Positions 10,150 to 23,943 of a DNA stretch of 64,000 nucleotides are shown here, piece after piece. Source of the stretch: Enoplolaimus lenunculus (Eukaryota; Nematoda; Enoplea; Enoplida; Thoracostomopsidae); contig JASANG010002758.1 of the NCBI GenBank assembly GCA_030248215.1, positions 1-64,000 on the forward strand. Reading direction: 5' to 3'. The translations under genes and the position numbers were made by a program. The notes under the pieces were generated by a model that was given only the letters and a program-made list of their open reading frames with translations, did not search any database and had not been told where the DNA came from. Position 1 is the first letter of the stretch, and every line of letters starts with the position of its first letter.

Positions 10150-13100
10150 ATGGATAATTCTTCAAGTGTGCTATCCGGTGGTGACATAACTTCGAAATAT
10201 CAGAAACTAGCTGCGGAGTATTCCAAAGTAAAATTTTAAACTTTGTGTTCGCGATTTGCTAGGTCCTATTCAATGTGTTTTTACGTAACGGAGCAAAATG
10301 TTGGTTGTCTTGAACTATAATGCTCAATGTATTGCATGCTTGCTGTACATTTTCAACTAATTCAAAATTCAGTTTATCGCGAACATCGGGAATTTCCACT
10401 GAGCTTTGTATATATAAATCTAACGAAACTGTCTGTTTTTGAGCACGGGCTACATAAGAAAATATACAACAAAGACTTTGTCTTCATGTAAAATTACGTA
10501 ATAGTGTAACGGACATATTGTGAACGTAATATGCTTGATTGTTTTAGCTTCGGGCTCAGCTACCGGTGCTCAAAAAGGCGTTCACTGAAGAGCAATTGAA
10601 AACGTGCCAGCTTATCGTAAGAATGTTCCAGCTCATGCGAAATATTGTAACGTTTAATAAACGTATACTGCCAGCATAATTTAGTTTTTAGAATAAGAAA
10701 AGTGTATTAATGTCGCCAAAAAATGGCAGAAAACTGAGATGTATATACTTTGAAAGTAAAACGACTTGAAAAACCCACCAATAGTTACTCGCATATTTCA
10801 TTTTTGCAAAGTTAAGGCGTATAGCTTTAAAATTGCGACGATGCATTGCGATAAAACGATAAAAATGTTCAATTTTATGATTTGAAATATTCTCCTTGAA
10901 GCGACGTACACCCAAGTTTACCCATAAATTACGATGTTTTTGAATACATGTTTTTAACCTCATGAAGTACTCGCACGCAGCAGTAATTTTGCATTTTATA
11001 TGGAGTTAGTTAACTGAAAGCAATCTAACTATGTTTAAAATATAACTAATATTTTATCATCAGTGTTTTAGGACGATTTGAAAGCAAAGGATGGAGTAAA
11101 TAGAAAACTTGAACAGGAAATGGAAAGCTTGACATTTAGAAACACGCAGTTGTCGAAACGGGTGGAGTTCCTACAAGAACGGCTTGATAAAATTCAACAT
11201 TCGCTCAAACGACCTTCAAAAGTTAGTTTTTAATTGTGTTTGAACCAGGGTGCAACCGGAATTAAAATTTACCGGAACCGGAATTTGAAAAATTTACCGG
11301 AAACGGAACCGGAATCGGAATTTGAAAAATTTACCGGAAACGGAACCGGAAAATGAATAATACATGCCATGATGTTACCGAGAAATTCATTTTAATTTTA
11401 ATTTTCGCAATATTATTGATGAAATAAGTTAATAACCCTAGTTAGGGATAGGTATTCACTTTATCTGCTGTATTGTAGATTTTCATAATCCACGGAAGCT
11501 AAATCAACTTTCGATGGTTTAGTTTGGGCGATTGTCACTTTGCATACTGTACTAATGAAATCTAGTTAATTTTTGTCGGCATTTTGTAGCAAAATATTTT
11601 AATTAAACCGACCAAATTTTAATACCGGAATTTTTAATTCCGGTAAAAATTTACCGGGACCGGGACCGAACCGGAAGTTGAAAAAATTCCGGAACCTTTT
11701 CATGTACATTACCGCGCAATGACGGATGACGACGTACGACGCCGCTCGAGCATAGCGCCACCCTAAAAAGATTAAAGCAAAATTTCAAGGTTTCTTAATA
11801 CGTATCCAAAAGCGTCTTGTAATACGAATCTTATACTTTTGTCAGTTTCTATATACTTTTTGTCTGATTTATAGCAAGGAGATGTATCTGACGTGTCGTT
11901 CCAACGGAGTACGGGTGTTGCAGATGTGATTGAAGAAGAGTTACGTAATAAACTGGAAGAAAATGCACGTTTGCATAAACAGGTAGTAGATCAACTTTCA
12001 ACTTAATGATTTGGAGCATATATAGAGCATTTTTTTAAACTGTACTTTAATTCAGTAATACTCATCGTCTCAAATAAAAATAAGATGACGTTGGGGGACA
12101 AACTGAAGGCGTCCGTTAGTTTGCACCACGATAGGAGAATTAATATATGGGTACGCTTTCGGGCAAAATTCATTTGAATACTGTAAAAAGTTCTTAACAA
12201 AAGTGAACTAAGTTGCGCATTGAAATTTTATGTTGGCGTCAAGTTGACAGTTGCAGGGCTTATGGGTGTGGGGGGAAGCCGGCTGGTTCAACCGTCTCCT
12301 ACTCCCGCAAAAGTGACGCGAGTTATTATTCTATTTAAGCATTTATATGGAAAATTATAAATCCGTAATGCTGTAAAACATACGAAACAAAGCTGTCGTT
12401 TATTAATTATCTGAACAGATATTTGAAGTCGAGCTTCAATACAAGGACCAAATGAAAGGCTTGCGAAAGCAAATTGAAAAACTGGACCGGGAAAACAAAG
12501 AGCTCAAAGGAAAGCCGTCAGCAGATCAGTGTGCTTCAACGATACAGAAGCTGGAGGAAGAAAGAAACGAGCTTTTGGTATAATATAATATGTTGATTTG
12601 CTTTGATAACTGTTTAAATTGCTCCTAGTTGTCCTCTGCATGAAACCAATGATTGCGTATCAGTTATAAAACTTATATTAGTATTCCGGAACTATTTTTG
12701 TTATTCTACCTATGGCAGGATTGTTTTTGTTCTGCGAGTTTAAAACTAATTCTAGTCACCTGTCTAAAACAAGGTAATCCCAGCGTGTGACCATGTTTTT
12801 GTTAATAATTTTGATTGGGGCAAATTGGCTCAGTTGTTTAAGAGTTAACATCAGTTATATCAAGAGTGGATAATGGCAAGAGTGTGCAACTCTTCGGGCC
12901 GCGCATGGTACAAAATGTACTGCCGGGTGTTGCGTTATTGACCGACTACCCTGGTTTAGAGGGGGCTCGCTATCACATGAATACCCGCTGAATTAAACAA
13001 TGAGGGTAGCATGTTTGTCGCCGCTTACATAAAGTTCAATGGTTTGTACCGGCTGTACCCCCGTCTAAAAAAGGGGGTGTAGCGCAAAAACGCAACGCGT

Positions 13101-16100
13101 GCCGGGTACATTCTTTTTTACAGAGAATGTGCCCAGTTGCACACTTTTAATAGCGATTATCCAATCTTGGTTATATCAAGAGTGGATGATTACGCTGGAC
13201 AAAAGTGTGCAACTGGGTACATTCTTGTATAGATAATGTACTCAGTGTACGTTGCGTTTATGGTCTACGTCCTCTTATTAGAGGGAAGGTACATTGCACT
13301 AATATTCTGATCGGCTGGGTTTTTAAAATCGTACTAATGTTTTTACTTAAGTTATACTTAAGTAATTACTTAAGTCTCCGACTTAAGTAAATACAGAAAT
13401 TTTCGAGCAAAACCAAATAAACGCCAAAATCAGCCATTGCTACAAGAAAAAAGTAATAGTTTTAGTTTACATTATGGAGGCACCATGGATCTACAATTTC
13501 GAATAGACTAAGGTTAGTATGCCTGAACGGCTTATTTGTAGTATATCAAATTTAGTCAGCGACTTATGTATTTACTTCACATAAGTACGCTTTTAAAACC
13601 ACAAAATGGTTAAGCAATTACTTTGAAGGTACTTAAGTATTAAGTTGTACCAAAGAAGGGTTCTGGAAACCTAGCCAATATTACCTTAAATTGCTCCGGT
13701 TATATTCTTAATTCCTATTTTTATTATGTGATTTTAGCGATGCCTACTCCCCAATTGAGGGTGTCGGGTAACAATAAAACGCGCGATGGTAATTTTTGTA
13801 CCATGTTGAACCCAAGTAGTTGCACACTTATCTAAGAGTGATCATCCAGACTTGGTAAGACCAAGGCCCTTAGCTTGCTGTCGAATGTTTATATAGTATA
13901 ACAGGCTTCTGATAGTTGCACATGTTTCAGAAACAATTGGAGAATTACAAATTAAATGGAGCGGCGAGGTTCGTATTTTATTTACTTGTTAGCTATTTAG
14001 TTCTAGGATTTCGGGTTTTTGTCAAGAATTTACGGATTTGTGTCCGGATTTGCACAGTAGAAAATTCCGGGTTTAGCGGATATCACGAGAGCACCGTAGA
14101 AACTACCTGGAATAGGATGAACTATTTAAAATGTATTGTTTCGAATAGTTCACATTTCTAATTAAAACTTTGTACTGGAATTAATACAGAAAATGTCGTC
14201 GTTGGTTTGTTCGCGACGTTTTTTTCAAATGGTGCATGCGTGGTGAACACTTTGACCAGGATGACATCAGTTAATAAACAGAAGGTTCAATACTGGGATA
14301 CTAGATTGAATACCCATCTTGACGAACGCTCTAAAAATCGATATGCCTCCGGTTCATCCTGCCAATCGAAGTTTTGCTCCATGTTCAACATTTTAAGACC
14401 TGAAATAAAACTTTTAGCGAGTCAAAGACACCTTTTCAAGTAATTTTTCACTTGCAGTGTAGTGTATATTATTTATTGCACCAATAACTCATTATTTTGT
14501 ATTGCATGAAAATTAGCATGATGTCAATAGTTTTTCTTATAGGTCTGATCAATCCAGAGCAAGTACTGTAAACAGTGATATCAAAGCAGAAAATGGAATG
14601 TCAGGCAGTGATTCAAAAGAAGACATAGATGGTATGGTACAATGAAACATTACTGTTATCATATGCACACAGCCAGTTATTTTATACTTGATTCTCATGA
14701 ATTTATTATACGTTTGGCAAATTTGGAAATTTTATTTAGCTTGCGATGTGCTATATTTAATTTGAACTAATTTCCTTTTGGTTTGCAGCAAATGCTATTG
14801 AATCTGGTTCAACTGTGTCGACAGTTCCATCAACCGATGTTGCTGAAGACAAGCCGTCTCAATTAAATACGGATTTGTTTGAATTAATTGGATCTAGTCT
14901 TAAACAGATGTGTTCGTGCTGTTCTTATGTTGCTCAACGTTCACAACTCTATCCCCGTGATATGTCACTTGAAGCGCTGACGCCAACATGTGTTGAGGTA
15001 TGCCTGCCTAGATAACACGGGCTGGAATTTAACCATTTAAGTGTATAATTTTAATCAGCTTTGTCAAAAATTAACTTAGATGATTTTAACGCTCTATGTA
15101 CCCTCTGCTAATAGTTGCTAAAGACATATATCTTACTAAATTTAGACTCGTGTTTCGAATTTATATAATATGGTAACAAATCATTTTACGGTTTTGCGGA
15201 AGATTATGTATAAAAGTTTAAGAAAATGACATCTTTGCGCTTGGTTCGTTTTTTCGTGTTGGCTTCTGTTCGTGCAACAATTAAATTCATGTTTTTGTTG
15301 CTGTAATATTAGGCTCTGTTGTAACCATGCTTGATGTAATGCCGAGGGTGGTTTCATTATGATTTTTGTTGATGATCGATATGTGAAATCATTGCCTCAA
15401 TTTTTAGGGAACATTGTTGATCATTACAAGTGTCGATACTTGTTTCTAATTCTGAACCGTTGTTAACATTTGTTAACATACGTATGTATGTTGTTTTAGT
15501 TACACGCGCTGTTGTCTCAAGCTGATGACTATATTGATCCGGTTATCGAATGCGTGGATGCGGCAAAGATGTTTTGTCAGTCGGCAGAAGCTGATCACGG
15601 TCAAGTCAGTTTAGCGACGTAAAAATTAAATGCTTAAAACTCAAAAAATTGACTGTTTTGTACATTGATATAGTTCATAATAACATTGAGGACGTCAAGG
15701 AGAATGCTATAAGTGTACTCTCTGTAATATTTAGTTAGCAATATCCTACTGGACTAAATCTTAAAGATGTGCCCGACGATTTGAATACAGAAAAACGTAT
15801 ATTTCTGAACTGAGTGTTACAGCACTTAGGACTTTGAGCGAGAATGTGAATTCTGGTTGCAAGTTAATAATGGGCGGAACAGACAAAGTCGTGTGGTGTA
15901 GCGCCGTAATGTTTTTTCTTAAAACTTTATGCTCTTATGCAAACACCCACACGTTTAGGTTTAATTTAAACTGGTAAGCTTAAACATATGCCTAAGCCTA
16001 AGATTTACCCTTAAATGCGGAAGAAGTGCAACACCCAAACTTTGATAACGTTGGCTATTTAGGTTCTTAGCGATATCAAAGTGGCATCCGCGAGGTTTTC

Positions 16101-19100
16101 GGCATTCGTGAAATATTTGGATAACTCTGTGATTCTTCTAGTTAAAAGGTGAGTTAGATATTTAAATTTTTGCTTTATCATTGTCTTAATTTAGTTTTTA
16201 GGTGTTAACTATTTTCTAATGATTTTCTAAAGTTTTTAAGTTAACTGTGTATTGCTGTTAATAAATCACCATGGCAGAAATGTGCTGGTTTAATTTTGCT
16301 GTTGTAAGCAGTAACCGGACGCGTGTCAGTTTTGGTTTTAAAATGTACATGATGTATAGGGTTGGTTTATTTTCTAAAAATATTTTGAAAACAAAAACTT
16401 AAAATAGCACCAAAAACTCAAAATAATGAGTGAATAATAAATTCAATAAAGGACGATGTTAAAGATTTAGATAGCTATTATTTACAATGGACTGTAACCA
16501 TATTCCAAGGTTCATAATTAATTCACTTGAGCGGGAGGTATTGTAAATTATGGATTAGGAGAAACTATGCTCCCGGTCCGCCTGTAGCCTTCAGGGTGCG
16601 ACGCATATCTGACTTTGGCAACAATTTACATCGCGGCTTCGGTATTTTAACTTGCCGAATGGTTTTTGAAAACAGCAAAAACTGAAACCCTCATTTGTAT
16701 TTATGCCAACTGGTATGGAAATGAATGAATTTCTTCACTTATACATATTTTTCTGTTACACAGTTGCTGTAAATGTTTGCGTAAGTGCGTTTACAATCTA
16801 TTGGGTTACAATTTTTGGGGGCGTTATTTTATCTCAGCTTGTTCCTAAGCGTGGGCACCCACTTAATCGTAAAATTAGGAATCCTAAGCGAAAATAATAG
16901 CCTTAATCCTAAGCTACCTCTAGGAAAAATTGGATGCTGTTAAAGGTAGAATAGACCAAACACATTTTGTAACTGAACTCAACGCTACAAAAACGTGCAA
17001 TAGTTGAATAGTATTGTTGTTAAACTGTCTGTTAAAAATGCATCGGCGTGAGATGTTAAGCTTTGTCACGTGAACACTTTGTTTTAATACGATAGGCCAA
17101 GGAATTGTCAATTATTGTTAGCTACGTTCTGATATTTGAATGTTGGATATTCGGTCTCACCTTGGTAGAGGTCTTCGGGAATTGAGTCGATACTGTTGGC
17201 TCAATAAGCATCTGCATAACCTTAGATTAGCGGCAGCGGGTCACTGTTCGTTTTGTACGTATCCATTTTATTTTGAATTGCAAACATTTACGAATTTGCG
17301 AGAAAAGTATTTGGTGCTTCACCTATGCAACATGAGCTTTAGTGACGTTAGAAAAATCATTCATTTTCTAGTAGAATGTGAGCAGATAGTTTCGGACGAC
17401 TCGTCAGGGGCTGCATATGGAATATGATGTGACAATGCAAGGGATTTTCGTAGTCTATTCTATTAGATATCTTGTCCTCTCTGTCTATCTACTCATAGCA
17501 TTGCCAGCGTTAGCAACCACAGAAGCATATTGGTGTAGGTATTAATCATTGTCCGTTATGCGCGTTATTTATTACAGTCAGTGTGAAGAATGTGACATTT
17601 CGTGGTGTTCATCGAAACTTCGCTCAGATAACAAATTGTTCAACGAGGCGCTCACAGATTTTGCAGCAGTGGTACGCAAATTGAATGAAGCCTCCGAACA
17701 ATTGGTTTGTACGTAAATTTTTGTGCCGTGAGCACTCCTAGTCTTTGTTGAAAGAAGTTAGCTATAAATTAAATTAGAAAGCGTCCTTACAGTATGAGTA
17801 AAACATACCTATCTACTGGATATTGCTGTATACTGACGAAATGGATGAGCGGTAAACAACCGCCCCCCACGCTTCGGTACTGGTGTGAAAATCTTCAATT
17901 GGTGGGTTGGCTCATTTTAAAGGGCGAAATTATCGTTTTTATACAAAATCTGTTTAACCATGTCTGACCGCACATAATGTAAACAAACGGTACACGCGTA
18001 TCCATTTCATTTTAGGCGAAAATTTGAACAAAAACTGTGTTTAGTACTCAAAAAATGTGTTGTTAAGGCTTAAAAATGTTGGAGATGGCGGCAAAATCTG
18101 GATAGGGGGACGAGTTGGGTAAGAGGATCGAGTTGGGAACTTTCTTGAGTGGCGGACCTCACCCCCTTGTGGCGAGCCCCTAGATCTAGTTACATTGATA
18201 TTAACAAAATTGATTAAAATTGTTAAAATATGAAATCCTTAAAAATTCTGAAATTAAAAATGTAGCAAGCTTAGATGTAACATTCGGAAACGGCTCAGAA
18301 ATACCAAAAAACCCTTTTTACGTGAGCTTACAGTTGGATGGGCAATAATTACTTTGCCTAAATTTAGTGCCGAATTTGGTACTCAAAATTGAAAACTGTG
18401 CATTTGCCTTTGAAAAAAATAGAATTTTGGGAGCCGTCTCGTCTTGTTTTGATTTGTTTGTGTTAAGTGAAAGAAACGTTTTGTAGGTGAGATTAATAAA
18501 CGTGAAAGAAATGCTCAAAATATTCAACATTCATGGAACACACTGGTTTCAGCACTAAACGACTTGAATGATGCGGCATCGAGTATGTAAATTTCGATCT
18601 ATAGCACAATGACAGTATCTATGTCTAAGGTTTAAAACCGATGTTAAAGCGTCAAAATCTTTTCATTCTGCGAAAATGTTTGTAAAAAATATTTGGGTCG
18701 GAGCTGCTACAATGGTTGGTGATAGTTCTGCAATGGTAAAATTTGTTTGAATTTTTCTTCAGCTTTAATCGTTCTCTATAGGACGAAGATTGTATGAATT
18801 GAATATTCTTAGTTCTATGGAGTATTGTGACATTGTGTTTTCGCTTGTTTTGGGGATTATTTTGCTTGCAGCAATCATCGCGTAAACGATCATAAGCGCT
18901 ATGCAACCTGTATAAATTTTGTGAAACAGACGTTGTCTTACAATGTCAGTGTATTCTTACAGAAATTTGGAATTTATATTCGGCGAAAATAACTTCGGAG
19001 CATCGGTTGCCAACTGCAACAAAGCAGTTGAAAACAACGAACGAATGCATTCTTGCGTGTTTGCGAAACTTTTCAAAAACTCTTGCCAAAGTGAGATATT

Positions 19101-22100
19101 GTTGCAGAAGTTAAAAATAAGTGTGGCGCTATACTTGTGCGGCACCGTCCGGTGCCAACCGTCGTCGCTTGTTCTCATACGGTATCGTACGTAAGTAATT
19201 CACGTCACCTGACGTCGCCGCATGACAAACGTATAGTGACTGACGGCGTCGGACGGCGACGGACAGCGCCACCCATACGGTGTCGTCCGTCAATGTGCGG
19301 TATCGTACGCGAATTACTCACATATCATACGTATGGTAACAGATAGCGACCCACGGCGCCGTACGGTGATGGACGGCGACGTTCGGGTGACGAAGGACGC
19401 TGTGCGACAAGTATCGAGCAACCCTAAAGCGTTATTAAACTCTAGCTTGCGCCAAATTTGAATTGTTATCTGGCACTTAATATTGTACGCATCAATATTA
19501 TCTGCTCAAACAACTAGATTTGTGCTGGATGAAAGTTCGAAGTTCGGGTGTAATATTGAATTAAATAAATTTTTTGCGTTTAGTGGTCTGTCAAATTATT
19601 AGCATAGACATCTGTGGAAACGTGCTAAATTTTTTGATTGCTTTGTTTTGGATTTTTGCAGCGTAGTATAATTTTCTGTGAGCTACGTATTTTTTGACTT
19701 ACAAGATAACTGGCTTGTGAACTTGTCCTAAATGTTATAGAACCGACAAGTTCAATAAAATTTTTGCGCTTTGTGATTGATTACTTATGTGTTTAACAGT
19801 ATATTTCAGTTGTCAGATTCGATCACGCTGTATTCCGACTCAATGATCTGTGCTGTACTTGATATCATACCAATACATGAAGAAAACTGTTTGGTAATTG
19901 TTGAACTTTAAAAAAAATTATGTTTAAACGATGCTTATTTGTTGGGTTTGATGTTGCATTATCAAGGGTGTAACGGCCAAACTGTAGCGTTTAATACTAC
20001 AGATGGATTAAAGTGTATGTAGAAGTAAAAATAGACAGCTGCTGAAATTTGTAGGCTGCATCTAAACACTGCATTGAGCATTGTCATTATATGATTGCAC
20101 GGACTTAGTGGAAAATGTATAATGTAGTTAAGTGTAGTATTCAATTTACATGGATTGCTTAAATGGGATCTTAAAAATACGTAGAGCCTAATATTATGAT
20201 TATTGTTGGATAAACTTTGCGAAGCTGTGCCACGAATGTAGGTGGGTTTTTGTGCAGAATGGAAATATTACTAACATTATTATAGAGCCGTAATGTCACT
20301 ACAAGTGTTTCCACGTATTCGTTCTCCGATGATTCTACAAAACATTTGTTGTGCGATAGCCAGCGTTTACAAATGCTAGAAGATCAGGTTTGTGCAGAAC
20401 TTTGTTTATATCTTTAAATGCAATAAATTTAATTTCGTTTTGTTAATGATACACAACATTTTTTTTAATAATTTAAACTCCTGCCGTTGGTAACTTAAGC
20501 TAGAACTAAACTGTCAACTGTATTCAGTAAATTTTGCATGCTAACTTCTTTCTGGTGCTATAGTCATTACTGTTTGTCTGCTATGGTAATTGTAAGAGAC
20601 CCGAAATATAGTTAATCTTTTGTTGTTATGTGCGATATAATGTCATTTTGTAGCTTTCGTTGGTGGGGTAGAAATACTGCGTTTTTTATTTTCAGCTCAA
20701 AACGAAAAATGATCTGTTACAAGAGCTCGAAAAGGTTTGTTGTAATCGGCCAACCGGTCTTAACTGGTAGATTGGTTGTTGTTTTCTGTTTTCATGTTTT
20801 TATTATATTAATACGGCGTAATGTTTCGTAACATAGCACCTAAAATTTTGTTTACATAGGCAAAGTTTTAGGCAAGTTTAGCAAACATTAATTTATGTGT
20901 CAGGACCACAACTGTACGGATACTTTAGCGGCGTCACAGAATAAAATATTTATCTACAAAATTAAAAGTATAAAAATGTTGCGATAGTTTTTTTACAATA
21001 CTATGAATCTTTTTGACCTCGCTACTGAGAATTTATGCCATTGTTGCTTGCGTCTGTCGCGATTGTAACGGAAAATATTTTATTATGTGTAAGATTAGAG
21101 CTTTACAGCACTAAATTACTAATTAACTTTTTTATTTTTATTTCAGGAGAAAGAACATTGGATGCTTGAAACAGAGCTTTTGAAAGTGCGATATAAAAAC
21201 GAAAAGTTTTCGGAAGAGGTTGGTATTGTAATTATATGTTGATTCACATCATGTCTTGCTTGTCGTTACGGAAATGACGCAAGCAAAAACATAGAGGAAA
21301 TCACGGTATTTAGTTAAGAATATAAAATCTTCTGTATGGTTAAACACGTTTTTTAGGGTTCAAAGAAATTAATTGTATAATGTTGCTTACGTTCGTTCTA
21401 TGCTTAAAAAGCTCCATTTTTAATTGGTCTTAGATAAATTTGTGAAAAGTATATATTTCACTTACATTCTAGGCGAATCACGAAACACCAAACAAAGAAC
21501 CAATTAAGCTAACAGAAGACTACTTCACCAACCGACTAGTGAAAGCTATTGGTCAACTTCAAATTTCCGACTCAAAGTGTACTTACTTTCAACTCGAGGT
21601 ATCGTTTTGTGTTGTTAGTTCGATTTTAAAACTAAATTGTTATATCTTGCAAATTTTAAACTTTATTGCTGTAAGAATATATAAAGCCTAAAATTAGACA
21701 GGGTAAAAAAATTTTGAAGTAGAAATTATAAAGATTAAAATATTGATTATAATACATTTTTGTAAATTATTGTTGTAGTTTTGATGTAAGCAGTAATATT
21801 CTTTAGTACGTTATGCTATTGTGACTCGTTTTAGCAAACAGTTTGGGTTATTTTTCAGTGCTCGAATTTATTAAACGCTGTGAAACTACATCAACAGCAG
21901 AAAAGCAAACTTCTACAAGAACTCAAAGTTACCAAGGAACTGGCTGCACAGATGAAGGTTGGTGAAGACCGTTGGCTTGAAACGTAACTTCAAGGTTATG
22001 GCGGAACTGTCCAGAATTTGTTGGTAACCTGCGCCTTTTTCTGATTCTGGAAAGCTCATCACTTAGCTTGCGGCAAATTGCAAATTTATATCCAGCATCA

Positions 22101-23184
22101 ATTTGGTGTACTATTATTGCTAAGGTGTAGCCTTCTGTCTTGATGCATGAAGAGGTTACACTTCTTGTCGGTCGTGCAGTATGCGTTGCTGACTGTACAG
22201 CTTATATAATGGATAAAGGCTGAAAATTAAGTTTGTTGTTACTCAATGTTTCGCTCGTATTAGTTTCAGCGGCGTCTTGGTTCTGGTTCTACTAGGCCAT
22301 TAAACTATTTTTGTTTAGGCTCAGTTATAGACTTAGCGTTGCCCTCATGTCTACGCTTATGAATCGTTAGTCTTGACTTTTATCGTTACAGGAAGAATTG
22401 CAAACCGTTCGACGGGGTTACGACACTCAGTTTAACGCAATGACCGAACATTTGGCAGATCTCAATCAAAGGATAACAACGCAAGCTGATGAATTGCAAT
22501 TGTTACGCAGTGTTAAGCAAGAAAAGGTAAGCTGTTATAGCTGTATTATGCTGTATAACGTTATGCTATATCTTGAAGAGTGTAGTGACTAGAATTGGAA
22601 ATCTGAACCCTGGCAACACTGGATAGTGTAATTTGTTATCAATGTTTATTTCTATTTGGTTTTTAGCCTGTTCATTTCGGTTAATTGTGAATAATACAGC
22701 GGTAAAATATAAAATTTCAACTGAAATCTATTGTGTGGTTTCGATTTGAGCTCGGTACAGTCAAGTGGTAGGTGTTAGAAGTCGCAAAAACTTTGTATAT
22801 ACATTATTGTGCAGTGCAGAAGCTGTTTGAAAGAAACATTCATATTCTGTCGAAGTAGTTTTACTCATCTACATATTAAAATAAATAAAACATACAGAAG
22901 TAGTGCTGCAGTGAAGAACAACCAGATATATATGCTCGTTGTTATTGCGGTAACCCTTCTATGCATTTATTTTATTTTTTGTTTATGTCTTTAAAAATTT
23001 GGAATTTCAAGATTAAAAACAGAAATGTTTATGACGCGAAACTATTTCCGTCGTTCGTGGCCGTTATTTTGCGGAATGATTCAATAGTTTTCAGCTTTTG
23101 CATTTGAGTACGAGGGTTTAACAATAATATTTTTGCACTGTATTGTTTCAGGTTCAGAAGAAGTCGTTGTTTACCGGAAAATGA
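10150..23184 (+). CDS. PPP1R21: PPP1R21-like endosomal coiled-coil protein (21 exons)
   Basis: Exons: 10150-10227, 10548-10616, 11072-11221, 11875-11982, 12419-12577, 13931-13968, 14543-14631, 14789-14997, 15500-15604, 16063-16148, 17578-17708, 18487-18582, 18963-19090, 19810-19893, 20286-20387, 20696-20734, 21147-21218, 21473-21598, 21859-21957, 22392-22526, 23152-23184. All junctions are GT-AG and the phase closes throughout, giving 711 residues (human about 780). Recognition: DITSKYQKLAAEYSKLRAQ at the N-terminus is the KLRAQ-domain signature (K26-Q30), followed by EQEMESLTFRNTQLSKRVE (residues 64-82). LPTATKQLKTTNECIL lies near 451-466 and EKEHWMLE at 558-565. A C-terminal TTKRSYEDQ-type domain (VRRGYDTQFNAMTEHL, 662-677) completes it. 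Mostly coiled coil. In vertebrates PPP1R21 is a FERRY-complex subunit on Rab5 early endosomes, linking mRNA to endosomes, and a proposed PP1 regulator; the same role here is inferred. Exon 6 is the least certain. Confidence 0.93.
11246..11770. mobile_element. CAGGGTGCAAC hAT-like MITE in PPP1R21 intron 3
   Basis: Starts CAGGGTGCAACCGGAATT and is packed with ACCGGAA / TTACCGG motifs that reappear inverted near 11630-11690. The right terminus is eroded or interrupted, so the end is approximate. Same family as the clean copies at 38279-38399 and 39901-40260. Confidence 0.5.
12856..13858. mobile_element. Two adjacent MITEs sharing TATATCAAGAGTGGAT ends (intron 5)
   Basis: Copy 1 spans about 12856-13181. 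Its left end has AAGAGTGTGCAACT and its right end carries the inverse AGTTGCACACTT...ATCCAATCTTGG. Copy 2 starts at once (about 13172) with the same left end and closes near 13858 with AGTTGCACACTTATCTAAGA...CTTGG. Copy 2 is longer because it holds a CTTAAGTAATTACTTAAG-rich insert (13335-13640). Confidence 0.65.
17140..17430 (+). pseudogene. LINE ORF2 C-terminal scrap in PPP1R21 intron 10
   Basis: A 95-codon frame reads like the tail of a non-LTR retrotransposon: LRLAAAGHCSFC, then FTNLREKYL, then FLVECE, in the order seen after the reverse transcriptase zinc knuckle. The HxxxC part of the knuckle is degraded. The host strand is shared with the gene, but no splice sites fit it. Identification is by pattern only. 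Confidence 0.4.
19130..19430. repeat. CpG-rich palindromic element in PPP1R21 intron 13
   Basis: An island of CG-rich short inverted motifs (GACGGCGTCGGACGGCGAC, ACGGCGCCGTACGG, GGTATCGTACG and complements) in an otherwise AT-rich intron. A smaller patch with the same vocabulary ends the element near 11715-11765. Probably a MITE; boundaries are not resolved. Confidence 0.5.
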
Positions 23185-23299
23185 ATTTCAAATAAATTAT
23201 TCCTCAAGTTTACTGCTTCTTTGCGTCCAAAATTGTTTACGTTAGCTGGCACCAGATTATCTATCTATCAATTTGTACAATAACGGGAAAATGAAACCA

Positions 23300-23305
23300 A
23301 ATAAA
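23300..23305 (+). promoter_or_regulatory. Candidate poly(A) signal AATAAA of PPP1R21
   Basis: AATAAA lies 116 bases after the stop codon. Another AATAAA (23191-23196) is only seven bases after the stop and less likely to be used. Confidence 0.45.
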
Positions 23306-23572
23306 GAATTTATATTTTTGAGCATTCATTTCTTGAGGACTAGTTGTTGGCTCTCAATTTGTTGGTATTACAAATTTTTGTCAAAATGCTTTGTTGACTG
23401 AATGGAAATTTTCAGCGTAAACAGGTTTTATTTTCGTAATATTTCTTGAGTTTTCCGGTTTTATATATTTATATCCTGCTATGGTATTATAATTTATATT
23501 TTCCCTGCGATCTTCTTATTCGTGGCTTTCTGCCAGTCAGTTTGAAAAATTACTCAAAATAAGCCAAAATTT

Positions 23573-23943
23573 AGTGCGTCAATGGGGTTAGGAAATTCTG
23601 GTACGGTAGTAACCATTTTTTGGTCGTACGATTTTAAGGCATCCGGCGCCGGACGACTCAGTATTGAAATTTAGGCCAATGTATACACAGGGCCGTAACA
23701 GTAGTATAAGCAGATTATTAGGCTCATACCTAGGCCAAAGCCTAGGCGTAAGAATCAGCTTATACCTAAGCTTAAAACCTAAGTTTGAGCAAAAATTAGT
23801 CTAATGAACAGTAATTGTTTTAAGTGGGAAAGCATTGTGTTAATCGGGTTAGGAAATTCTGTTGCGGCAGTAAAACCATTTTTTGGTCGTACGATTTTTT
23901 AGGCATCCGGCATCGGACGTCTCTGCATTAAAAAGGCCAATGC
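23573..23943. repeat. Direct duplication flanking a GGCCNATGTATA MITE fragment
   Basis: About 110 bases (23573-23687) recur at 23837-23943, sharing GGGTTAGGAAATTCTG and CATTTTTTGGTCGTACGATT. Between them is a CTTAGG-rich fragment of the GGCCCATG MITE family. Confidence 0.65.
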
